This document shows, one piece after another, positions 47,617 through 57,049 of a stretch of DNA of 64,000 bases. Each line of letters opens with the position of its first letter. Positions within the stretch are counted from its first letter, which is position 1. The notes below the pieces were generated by a model that had not been told where the DNA came from, searched no databases, and saw nothing but the letters and a program-made list of their open reading frames with translations. Location of the stretch: contig OY804578.1 in the NCBI GenBank assembly GCA_963680875.1, positions 97,183,689 through 97,247,688 on the forward strand. Direction: 5' to 3'. Both the position numbers and the translations under genes were made by a program. This DNA is from Bathymodiolus brooksi (lineage: Eukaryota > Mollusca > Bivalvia > Mytilida > Modiolidae).

Positions 47617-48348
47617 GTGATGGACTCGGTGCAAGTATCAAAAGAGGAGCGGACATGGCGATTCGACAGGGGAAAGTATTCGATTCAGAATGCAGAAGAC
47701 TTTTACGCCTGGGCCAAGCAAACAGAGGAAAATGGAAGCAAGATCAAGTATTTATTTTATAATCAAGAAGACGTTGACAATGGCGACAAAATACTGCAAG
47801 AAAAAGAAAAACCTCTGCCTATTACAGGAACATTCAGGTTACACGCTGTAGTGCCGACCAGTAAGTACACACTCATGACGAGAGATATGTCATGCTCTTG
47901 CGAGGAATGTCTCAAGGATGTCAGAACCAGTCCGCATGCCTGGAAAGAACACACTCTTTGTAAAAGAGGAAATGGAAATGATGACAACAATGACCAAACT
48001 GGTCTAGTTACTGAAGAACTGGAGACACTGAACCAGGTTGAGACAGTAAATCAGATTGAACTTGACATTCAACCAAATACCAGGGTTTCTTGCGTTTACG
48101 AACATAATTGGTATATCGGACAGGTAGAGAACGTTGACAAGGATGACAACGAAGTTGAAGTAAATTTTCTTGAAAAATCAGGGAAGTATGGGAAAGAGTA
48201 TAAATGGCCTACTCGTCCTGACAAAATTTGGATACCGAGAACAGACATTCTAACTGTATTGCAAGAGCCACGATCAGTTGGGAAAACAAAACGCATGGAT
48301 CAGACAGACATTGAAAATGTTGAAAAAATATTCGATCAACTAAAATAG
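47617..48348 (+). CDS. Unrecognised 243-aa protein, probably transposon-associated
   Basis: The longest intact frame of the window after the LINE, with no intron needed. Near residues 91-99 is a Cys cluster (MSCSCEECL) after a basic segment, preceded by a GTFRLHAVVP motif. Residues about 160-213 (WYIGQVENVDKDDNEVEVNF then YKWPTRPDKIWIPRTDIL) look like a small chromo/Tudor-like barrel. I recall the combination of an H-V block, a Cys cluster and a WP...D..W.P..IL ending from transposon-linked proteins of cnidarians and molluscs, but cannot name the family. A SINE abuts the start, so the true N-terminus may be lost. After the stop, an 81-bp unit including the last codons is repeated (48295 and 48376). 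Confidence 0.55.
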   Translation: MMDSVQVSKEERTWRFDRGKYSIQNAEDFYAWAKQTEENGSKIKYLFYNQEDVDNGDKILQEKEKPLPITGTFRLHAVVPTSKYTLMTRDMSCSCEECLKDVRTSPHAWKEHTLCKRGNGNDDNNDQTGLVTEELETLNQVETVNQIELDIQPNTRVSCVYEHNWYIGQVENVDKDDNEVEVNFLEKSGKYGKEYKWPTRPDKIWIPRTDILTVLQEPRSVGKTKRMDQTDIENVEKIFDQLK

Positions 48349-48887
48349 ACATTTTGTCTCCTACGAATGTATCAAATGGATCAGAAAGACATTGAAAATG
48401 TTGATAAAACATTCAATCAACTAAAATAGATATTTTGTCTCCAAATTACTGTTTAAAAATGACAGATTGATGTTCTTATCGTTCCAAATAAACATGAAAA
48501 TCTAACTTCCGTAACATCAAATAACTTCCGTAACGTCCCTACCTGATCACAGTGTAACCCCGTCTAAGCAAATAACAAACCTAATATCTTTGCTACTTAA
48601 TTTCGTGGGCATTGTACATGAATGAACATTTGAGAAATCCCTTTAATGTATTATATATCACATTTGTATCACCCAAGGAAGAAGTTGAAATATTGGTCCT
48701 TATTTCCGTTTTGAGGGTATACATGGATTATTTTGCAGATTTTCCTTAGTGCTGCTCTTGATGAGTCAAGATTCTATATTTTTGTGAATGTCTAGCTTCA
48801 TATCGAAAAATGTAGCGATAATTATCATTGAGAATCGTACACTACCATTTTTTTAAGCAAAATATTTTCAAAACTAACCTCCGTAAC

Positions 48888-49115
48888 GACATGTAAACAC
48901 CCAACTAAGATTAGGTCATAAAATCACAATGAACCGATATTTGTGAATGATTATCTATAAAATGCTTGTCTAATATGTGTACTTCAAGAAAATAACAAAA
49001 TCAAACACATTCTGAACAATATTTTTTTCTGTTTCGTTTTCCATCAGTTGGTCCCATTTCAGTAGAATGACTGATTTACGGCCTAGGTGCCCAACTTCTT
49101 GTGATGATCATGATG
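48888..49115. other. No feature seen
   Basis: AT-rich spacer between two repeat elements. Confidence 0.3.
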
Positions 49116-49126
49116 ACATGTGGTAT

Positions 49127-50256
49127 ACTATAGTCCGAGATTCCTCTGTCGTTTAACGGCATTGATAAAGTTGCTGTAGCCGTTCAACGTCAGAGCGTGC
49201 TATATACGGAAACCATCGAATTTGCCTCACCAGCCCTAGGATCGGCACATTTCCACGTTTCGTGGCTATCGGATTTTATTTTCTATCAGAAACCCTTATA
49301 TAAATCGCTTCACCAATCATTTTTCTATTCATTCAAAACCATCTTACCTTCAGAAAGTGGTGTTACACTCTATTACAGCACGATTTTGCCTTAGATCCTA
49401 TTATTCCGCCATTTGACTTCCATTTTCGAATCTACAAACGTGATCTCGCGATACTAACTGAATGATAACAGTAACGCATTGCATGATGGGAGCTACTTAA
49501 TTCAGCGCGCCAAATTATTTTAGCATTATTTGCATACGTAAACAACATTCAAATCACATGGAAGACCATACATTTAAGCGTATTCTACAGGACAAACAGT
49601 CCATCTATAGATCAAAGCAGAGCAGAAGGAAATAATACAGAATGTGTTGGAAAGAAAAGATTCAATGGCAGAGTGTTGCCAATGGGCTTCGGAAAGAGCA
49701 TGTGATGTGTTACGTCCCCCTTTTTTGGACAAGGTACTACATCATTTTTTTTTTCTTATGGTTATCTGTAATTCACTATTGCTGTTAAAATCATTACCAA
49801 TCAATATAATCAACTGTATTAAATTTTATGTTAATTGTTCTGCCTTAACAGGCGTGTATGATTGGCAATACAAATATTTGTTTGTTTGTTTATATGCAAA
49901 TCATCTCCCATGATACATTGCGGTAATCGTGGTTTTCTCGTAGTCACGTGACAAATGTTTGAAAAATGGAAGACAAATGGCGGAATCATAGGATCTAAGG
50001 CAAAATCGTGCTGTAATGGAGTGTAGCACCACTTTCTGAGGGTAAGATGGTTATGAATGAATAGAAAAATGATTGGTGAAGCGATTTATATAAGGGTTTC
50101 TGATAGAAAATAAAATCTGATAGCCACGAAACGTGGAAATGTGCTGACCCAGAGTTGGAGAAGCAAATCCGCTGTTTTCCGTATGTATCACGCTCTGACG
50201 TTGAACGGCTACAGCAACTTTATCAATGCCGTTAAACGACAGAGGAATCTCGGACT
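49127..50256. mobile_element. 1.1-kb foldback element with about 360-bp arms
   Basis: The arms 49132 to about 49493 and about 49906-50256 are near-identical inverses, starting AGTCCGAGATTCCTCTGTCG. The 11-bp ACATGTGGTAT flanks both sides (49116-49126 and 50257-50267) as a probable target duplication. The centre has about 410 bp of non-coding sequence. The frames at 49197 and 50141 lie inside the arms and mirror each other, so they are not independent genes. Confidence 0.85.
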
Positions 50257-50267
50257 ACATGTGGTAT

Positions 50268-51211
50268 TGACCTCCCCAGAAGATCTTCTTATTCTAGAAA
50301 GAAGTGGAATATTTGTAATAGACAAGTCGTCTACATATGCTGTATTTCCTCTTGTTTCGGTGCGTGACAGGATATTTATTTCATTTTTGCTCATGAATTT
50401 GCTGTTAGCTTTTAATGAACACTGAATTCACTTCACATTTACTGTCTGAATTCACTTCACATTTACTGTTAAGTGTTTTCAGTAATTTTCGATTCTATGT
50501 TATCTGTTTTTAATCAAAATTGATTTCCTGTTTTGTTGTTTGTGGATCTGGACCATCCATTGCCCCTAATAAATGAGCCATTTGTAACTTCAATGCACAT
50601 TTAACGGCTATAGATTAATATCAATCATACCGCTTTTAACACGACCACGATAGGACCGTGTTGACCTTCAACGCTGAAGGGCGTGAGTGTCTAACTCCGA
50701 GGGACCATCCAAGCAGTGACCAGGATTATCATTGAAAGAGCAGAACTTATAATTTAAGCGTTGTTCCTTGACACAGTAACAATGAATCGTGTGAAAAAAT
50801 CCCCGAAAACATGTCTCTCCATTGCCTGAAAGTGATTGAAATTCATACATTATTATATTAATGGCATTAATATAGATTAGGCGCAGCCTGTGAAAGAAAT
50901 CGTGTGACGAAAACTGAGAGAGGCGAGACAAGAATGTTTAACGATTGTCCATTTTTAGAATAAATTGAGCGTTTCAGACAAAGATATTGTAAGGGTTTTT
51001 GCATTTTTTCTTGTTATTTTTAAACTGAATATTTTGATTTCATTCAAATCAAAAATCTACTTTCACTTTAACTTCAGTTCGTATTTTCTTGTTTGTGCGG
51101 AAAGCTGAGATACCTTCCGGTTTAATTTTGTTCATTATGGATCACGTGACCATTTATTTACTACACAAATATTACCGTTTAGCGCGCATCTGCGATGCTC
51201 GCTATGAATTA
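50268..51211. other. No gene recognised
   Basis: A short direct repeat of TGAATTCACTTCACATTTACTG lies at 50424-50468. No domain-bearing frame. Confidence 0.4.
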
Positions 51212-51335
51212 AACCCTCTAAGTCTTCATACTACATTTTTCTTTCTCTGGTCGAAATATATCGAAAATTTTACCCGATTTCGTTTCGTTTCGTTTTTATT
51301 TCGTTTTGCACTTTACAGATACCCTGTGCGGTGAG
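51212..51335 (+). repeat. Second copy of the TTTCG-microsatellite repeat
   Basis: AAACCCTCTAAGTCTTCATA, a shorter TTTCG tract and GCACTTTACAGATACCC. This is the inverse of 44140-44325. Confidence 0.8.
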
Positions 51336-51347
51336 GGATATTTTGGC

Positions 51348-51959
51348 CACATTTAAATATACCTATCCAGGGGTGGATCCAGGAGGGGGGCGCCGCACCC
51401 CCCCCTCCCTAAAATTGGAAACAATATGATTTTTCACACGAAATACCCCAAACATTTTCGCTCCTCCCTCCGCTCGGCACAATTTTTTTAAGTGCGCGCC
51501 CTCCTAACTTGAAATCCTGGATCCACCCCTGCTATCGGGCCCCTCTCAGACGAATTGAACAAGAATAGTCGGCGAACATGGCTTAGTGAAAATTTAAGTC
51601 ATTGAAACGGATACAGCCACTTCTGGTCCGGTTTAAATTGATTTAGAAAATAAAAAAAAAGTGCTTTAAAAATCAAATGTCAGTAATTTGGAGTTGAACA
51701 TATTTTTATAATCTGCATTGGAACAATTATCTGTATTTTAAAAGGCTTACTTTACATTTGAGAGGAGATGAGCATGTGGCATTGTTACACATGGCCGGTC
51801 TAGAGAATTCCGAATGCATATGAAAAATCCAGCGCAAACCGTAAGTGGCTGTATCCGTTTCAATGACTGAAATTTTCACTAAATTTTCACTAAGCCACTT
51901 TTGCTGACTATTCTTGTCCAATTCGTCTGAGGGGGGCCCGGTAGCTATATTTAAATGTG
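51348..51959. mobile_element. Foldback element, about 115-bp arms, with a MITE inside its left arm
   Basis: The left arm is 51348-51367 plus 51532 to about 51622. The right arm is about 51843-51959. The arms start CACATTTAAATATA and continue through CGGGCCC, CAGACGAATTG and GGATACAGCCACTT. The interruption at 51368-51531 is a separate MITE. The intact right arm provides its empty site. Confidence 0.8.
51368..51531 (-). mobile_element. MITE copy (CAGGGGCGGATCC family)
   Basis: Ends CAGGGGTGGATCCAGG and CCTGGATCCACCCCTG in inverse, flanked by the 5-bp duplication CTATC (51363-51367 and 51532-51536). The interior matches the copy at 52401 in opposite orientation. Confidence 0.9.
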
Positions 51960-52400
51960 ACAGTCGAAAAGAAAAATATCTCGGGAGTGTAACGATATAA
52001 TTGAGTCAGCAAAAGGATCACAAATAAGGGAAAAATATTGAGGCGAAGTGGGGAAGGGGAAAAGGGTAGATGTTTACCTTGAAGTAAGGAAGAGGAGGGG
52101 GCATATATTTTTGGAATGAAACAAGTGCCTGTGAGTACATATCATATTCTTATTCAGCAAATGGTTTACAATGATAAATTCTAGGTAACCGTACATGCAA
52201 TGCTCGGTTACGTAATTAATAGAAATGCATACACAATGTCGGTGATGTCAATTTTTTAACGAATGTATTTGTTCAATCCTGACTACTTGACTAAAAAGTG
52301 CATTTAGGGATAACATTTTAGATTTCTAATCTTGACCCAAGACATATTACCAAATAATTAATTGGAAGCACATCATGGAAAGTATTGTGGCAGAACAACC
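51960..52400. other. No feature seen
   Basis: A/G-rich and AT-rich spacer with no coding signal. Confidence 0.3.
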
Positions 52401-52577
52401 CAGGGGCGGATCCAGGATTTCAAGTTAGGGGAGGCGCACTTAAAAAAATTACGCCGAGCGGAGGGAGGCACGAAAAATGTTGGGGTATTTCGTCTGAAAA
52501 ATCACGATTTTACGTCAAACAATCACATTTTTTCCAATTTTAGGGGGAGGGGGGGGGGGGGCCTGGATCTGCCCCTG
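52401..52577 (+). mobile_element. MITE, reference copy (CAGGGGCGGATCC family)
   Basis: Ends CAGGGGCGGATCCAGG and CCTGGATCTGCCCCTG. The flanking 5-bp duplication is CAACC (52396-52400 and 52578-52582). The 177-bp body ends in a long G run. Confidence 0.9.
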
Positions 52578-53788
52578 CAACCTACACAATGTATCAATGG
52601 GATTCAAACTTTCATCTATATATAAATTGCAAATGACATCTCAAGTTGACAAGTTCGTTCACAAGGAAACTGAGTGACACACTATTCTCTTTTATTCGCC
52701 CTATGATTTAGCAACCCCGTTGTGCATATATTATTGTTACGTTTATAATTAATAAATATGGAAGTCAGTTATCGATGTATATATATATTAATATTATTAT
52801 TTTCAAAGCACAAACGAATATGAATTACATGTACTTATAAAACTCAACACATATATAGTATGCGTGTTTCTACTAATGTAGCAGCATTTAATCATAGATC
52901 AAATACACATTTTTAAACAATAATGCCCAGAATGTAGGCATCAATATTCGTCAGTATACATCACAAGAAACATGTCATAAATATCTATAAAAGACAAATA
53001 CACCTGTTATTTTGCAGTTAAGATATCACCAATAACAATGTTAATTCTTAATAGATGGGTGGGGTTGAGTTAACAAAAATAAATACAGTAATTCGTGCTG
53101 CTACTACTATTGTCAAACTTCAAATAATTGATAAAACTACTTAAAAACCCAAATAACCTTAAATTGAACGAAATATTCAAGCACTACATATCCTGTAGTC
53201 CATTATAATTTATTTGCCGGCCAATATTTAAAAAAAAATTATTAACTCCTATAATTTTTTTCCAAAGTAGACTGGGGGCGGATCCAGACTTTCTTAATAG
53301 AGGGGGGAAATAAGGGTACCCAAATCCACTGTCTCAATTTCATAGAAAATATTATTTCGGACAGGAGGAGGAAGAAATGAAACTCTGTTTAATGATATTG
53401 TCAGTCCCGTGATATATGTTTAATCATAGGTACCCAATTTGTGGACCCTCCTCCCCTTTTTTTTTATTTTTTTTTAATTCATCACTTTTGTGGGACATTT
53501 TCATTATAAACAGTGTTGAACAACTTCAAACATTACCAAAAACTCAATCCGAGATCGATATAAGCCCATTTCTAAAAACACAAAAACCCTCGATCCTCTA
53601 CTCTATTATCTGTATCTGTAGACGAATTTCTGCCAATCAACGCACACCTCAATATGAGAGGAAGGTTAATCCAACACCATAATAATTACGACGCGTAAAA
53701 TATATAGTATATAATATGTAGGCTTATCGCTGATTGGCCATATACAACTAAAGATGTCTGTGAAGAATAAACAATAGATTGATTTGGT
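52578..53788. other. No gene recognised
   Basis: At 53272 the phrase GGGGGCGGATCCAGACTTTC resembles one end of the same MITE family, but a matching right end was not found. A frame at 53416-53682 is chance. Confidence 0.4.
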
Positions 53789-54035
53789 TTGATTTTGGTG
53801 TTTTAACGCCACTTTCAACAATATTTCAGCTATATCATGGTGACCAGTTTTAGTGGTGGAGGAAGCCGGAGTACCCTGAGAGAACCACCGACCATGGGCA
53901 AGCAACTGGTAAACTTTATCACTTGCGGCTGCGAGTCGAGTGCACCCTTTTTTGTAATTTACAAAGCCGGGCGCGAACCCATGCCGTATTGGTGTTAGAT
54001 CCAACGACCTAACTCATTGAGCCACCCAGGTCCCC
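53789..54035 (-). mobile_element. SINE family 2, full copy
   Basis: On the minus strand it begins GGGGACCTGGGTGGCTCAAT with an A-box-like TGGCTCAATGAGTTAGG and a B box GGGTTCGCGCCC near 53972, then CACTTGCGGC...GAACCACCGACC and a body and tail shared with family 1. The head differs from family 1 while the body is related, so the two families share a central domain. Confidence 0.9.
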
Positions 54036-54195
54036 ATAAACAATAGAAGAACTAATTTAACTCTAACTACTCGGTAACTTTGAATTGTCAAATCTTTTTG
54101 GTTTCGTCGAGGACGGGGTTGAGAATATAATATATAAAGAGTGTAATATATTTCTGAAACAATCGCAATGAATATCTATTTTATTTGTTTTAAAG

Positions 54196-54301
54196 TAAAA
54201 CTCCCAGAGACTCAGCCAAGTAATATTGATCCGATAGCAGGAGGTATTGGCAGTGTAGTAGTGGCAATAGTGTTGGTAGTAATCCTTGTCTTCTTTATCA
54301 G
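54196..54301 (+). CDS. Transmembrane exon of an Ig-receptor-type gene (exon TM-a)
   Basis: Acceptor GTTTTAAAG, donor ATCAG followed by GTAAGA; enters phase 1 and leaves phase 2. It encodes a Pro-rich lead (VKLPETQPSNIDP), then a Gly-rich start and an uninterrupted hydrophobic helix ending VVILVFFI. Entry phase 1 matches the exit of every Ig and signal exon upstream, so it can be joined in frame to receptor gene B or, in principle, gene A. Which gene uses it is inference. Confidence 0.65.
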
Positions 54302-54334
54302 GTAAGATAGTAGTAACACAACTACCCCCACCAG

Positions 54335-54428
54335 AGCCTCAGACAAGTCATATTGGTCCTATAGTAGGAGGTATTGGTGGTGTAGTAGTGCAATCTGTGT
54401 TGGTAATAATCCTTGTCTTCTTTATCAG
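54335..54428 (+). CDS. Duplicate transmembrane exon (TM-b), possible alternative exon
   Basis: A tandem copy of TM-a about 127 bp downstream, with the same phases: acceptor TACCCCCACCAG, then PQTSHIGPIVGGIGG and a helix ending VLVIILVFFI. The donor is weaker (ATCAG followed by GTTAAA). The helix contains a polar QS pair absent from TM-a. The open frame reading through from 54286 reflects the intron, not a longer exon. It could be a mutually exclusive exon or a decaying duplicate. Confidence 0.5.
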
Positions 54429-54489
54429 GTTAAATTGTAGGGTAGTTAATATATGTACACATAAATTTTCCTCCTCTCAGAATAATGTT

Positions 54490-55101
54490 AAAACTAAGGT
54501 TCTCCTGTCTCAGGCATATGTGACCTTAGTGGATTTTTACTATCATGTACCCTTTGGTTTTCTTGTTCCGAATAAATTTCAAATTAGTTGGCTTTCAAAT
54601 ATTTTAGCTTTGAGCGTACCCGAAGAAGGTTATCGAAGACACACGTCGAGCGGACTTAATTTGATATCTACGTTTTTATTCATGCATCCAAGATAGACTT
54701 TTATACAGGTTCTAAAGTTAACCCACATACAATATAGATAAGTTGTGATTTAAAGAAAGAGTAATGTAAGGCATTTAATGTAGTTAAGCTCACATTACCA
54801 GAATTATAAAACGACTAACAATGTTTATCATTTCATCTGTAGAGAGGCATTATATACATAATCATGAATTATATATAATATTGCCACATTTCATAGTAAC
54901 GCTAAGGCAATCAGTCAGTTACGTCGCACAAGCGTTCGTATGCTTTGAATACGAGCCGGACACAATTCAATCTGTGGTGGATCATCTTTACTGTGCAAGA
55001 CGCATTTCAGTAATAAGCTTCATCGCGTACACTCACAGCCAACATTTTAGAAAGCCAGATGGCCTAAATCGAATAGCCTGAGTGAGGAGAACCTTAGTTT
55101 T
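54490..55101. mobile_element. 612-bp TIR element (AAAACTAAGGTTCTCCT family)
   Basis: AAAACTAAGGTTCTCCT at 54490-54506 is inverted exactly at 55085-55101. Partial relatives lie at 22040, 27706, 28240 and 35351. The right flank (55115-55250) is also repeated near 35200-35345, so these TIRs may be internal to a larger unit. Confidence 0.7.
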
Positions 55102-55661
55102 GCTATTCATTCCATTATGTAGGGACAGTAAATTTAAATATCAAATATATCTAGTAATCCATCTGATTATCCAATCACTGACTACTGGATGGAAGATACC
55201 TTCGGGGACTAATAATCCACCAGCAGACGTATCAACACAGTGATACTAATAATTAACATATAATTGATTGAGATAATAATATTTATGACACCGGATACTC
55301 ATAAAAATGTGAAATACCAGGTTTATCACACGGAAGATATTGTTTACCGGTACATGTGACATACCTGTCATTCGTGCAAAAACAATGGTATTCGATCAAA
55401 TTTTGCGTAATCCGAGGTCTCTGGATACCTCATGTAGAAACCACAATTGTCATTAAACCGTTGATATGTTGTATGACTAAAATGAACCGACATTCTAATT
55501 TTTAAAGCTTAGCTAAGCAAATTAGATCTACTACAGCAATGCACATATATTTGCACGTATGTGCGAAAATATTAAAAAGATAAGTTTTTTATTTTATAAC
55601 TTCGAATGATTTTTGACACACATACCACACATATTTATTAATGTATATTGTTTGTTTCCAG
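55102..55661. other. Intron between TM-a/TM-b and the next exon
   Basis: The left part repeats 35200-35345 in inverse. The rest is AT-rich. Confidence 0.4.
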
Positions 55662-55735
55662 ATATAGATCTGCCAATATAAAAACAAAGTACCATGGAAG
55701 TGGACACTTGACCCCTGAGGAAAACACATATGTCG
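55662..55735 (+). CDS. Cytoplasmic exon following the transmembrane exons
   Basis: Acceptor TTGTTTCCAG, donor TCG followed by GTAAGT; enters phase 2 and leaves phase 1. Joined to TM-a it gives R, then YRSANIKTKYHGSGHLTP, then EENTYV. A basic stretch right after the helix fits a stop-transfer signal. The next exon was not found before the Ngaro-like element. Confidence 0.65.
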
Positions 55736-56136
55736 GTAAGTAAATGTAAGGTATGTGCATAGCATTTGATGCAATGTATAATATCAAAATCAATTGTTTT
55801 ACCCCACTAAAACATGGAATGGGAAGAGGTGTTTGAACAAGAAAAACTCTCCTGTTTCAATGCACGAAGACTTGCACTGAAGGAAATTTTTTTTCTCAAG
55901 TATTTCGTGGTACATTTATATGAATTATAGCAATCCAGATAAAGCCAGTCAAACGAAGTTTAAAGGTTGTACACGGTAGTATTATAGTTTCTTTCATGTG
56001 TACAACCAATCCGCTGCCATTCTTTTACTTACATTATGAAGTGTTTACAAACTTGCTATCGTTATGAATATAGCATAAACACTACTCACATTTGAAACAT
56101 GTATTACTCACAACGCAGAAACACCACACCTTTGAA
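55736..56136. other. No gene recognised
   Basis: A small hairpin (GGTTGTACACG and TGTGTACAACC, about 55965-56007) and the words TCCAGATAAAG, which recur near 56455. Confidence 0.4.
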
Positions 56137-56300
56137 AAATTATCAAATGGGAGTAAAATAAAATAAAGCAATAGGAATAACTTGTATTGCCAGCATATAT
56201 ATTTATATATATTATAAATAACATGAATTTTATAAAGCAAATATCAATCATATATCACAGCAAATCATTTGAAAATAACAATTCTTTTTTGGCAAAAAGT
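56137..56300 (-). repeat. Direct repeat, outer copy (candidate Ngaro terminal repeat)
   Basis: About 160 bp from AATTATCAAATGGG to GGCAAAAAGT, nearly identical and in the same direction as 56556-56710. Split direct repeats at the 3' end are the known Ngaro layout (B1-A2-B2); this pair would be the B copies. Confidence 0.6.
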
Positions 56301-56555
56301 CCGCCTATTACAAAAATAAGTGTTTAAAACTGTGCTTTCAAAAATATTTATTAAAATTAAATAAGAATTTGTTACAATATAAATTAGCATATATATTTAT
56401 CTAACCAATGAAAAGAATTACTCTTGATTGGTGAGTAATATTCTATCCAGATAAAGCTACCTTTATCTAGTTTAAACCAGTCGAATAACTGAAGTGTGAA
56501 ATTCACAATTTTCCTTCATTTACTAATTCAATAATTTTTGAGACAAAATTAACCC

Positions 56556-56710
56556 AATTATCAAATGGGCATAAAATAAAATAAAGCAATAGGAAATAAC
56601 TTGTATTACCAGCATATATATATTATAAATAACATGAATTTTATAAAGCAAATATCAATCATATATCACAACAAATCATTTAAAAATAACAATTCTTTTT
56701 TGGCAAAAAG
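56556..56710 (-). repeat. Direct repeat, inner copy (candidate Ngaro terminal repeat)
   Basis: Partner of 56137-56300, separated from it by about 255 bp that would be the A2 unit. Confidence 0.6.
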
Positions 56711-57049
56711 TTTGCCAAGCCGCTAAGGCCGCCAATTTTTTTTAAATAATAATACTATATAGCACCACAGTCCACTCACTATCACATATCTTTTTCCTCT
56801 TGTCCGAAAGAACAAACCTCCTTCCAAAACACATACGGGTAATGGTAAGAAAATCATAAATCCACTCAGAATGTATTTAGATCCTGAGTAGATCAGCGGA
56901 AAAGGAACATCTTCATATTCAGGATATCAGTTCCCTGAAAAGAGAAAAAAGATATATGCAGTATATAAAATGTTAGAAATACATTAATAATCAAACAACT
57001 CAACCTACAGAACAAAAGCTAAATTCCATCCATATTTAGATGCCTAATA

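Larger units (their letters stand above)
46438..48887. mobile_element. Putative DNA element marked by repeated CTAACTTCCGTAAC motifs
   Basis: The 14-mer CTAACTTCCGTAAC or a one- or two-base variant occurs at 46438, 46625, 46781, 47121 (inverse), 48502, 48521 and 48874, and was not seen elsewhere in the window. The sites flank a 243-aa intronless ORF on both sides. Such repeats look like binding sites near the ends of a transposon. The true ends and any target duplication were not found. Confidence 0.45.

Noticed and set aside
49197..50425. Frames at 49197-49394 and 50141-50425 as small genes
   Set aside because: They lie in the two arms of the same foldback and mirror each other; no domain.
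53666..54004. 112-aa minus-strand frame
   Set aside because: Reads through SINE family 2.
56137..56710. Long terminal repeats of an LTR retrotransposon
   Set aside because: Both copies lie on the same side of the coding region, 255 bp apart, and the integrase is a tyrosine recombinase; split direct repeats fit better.
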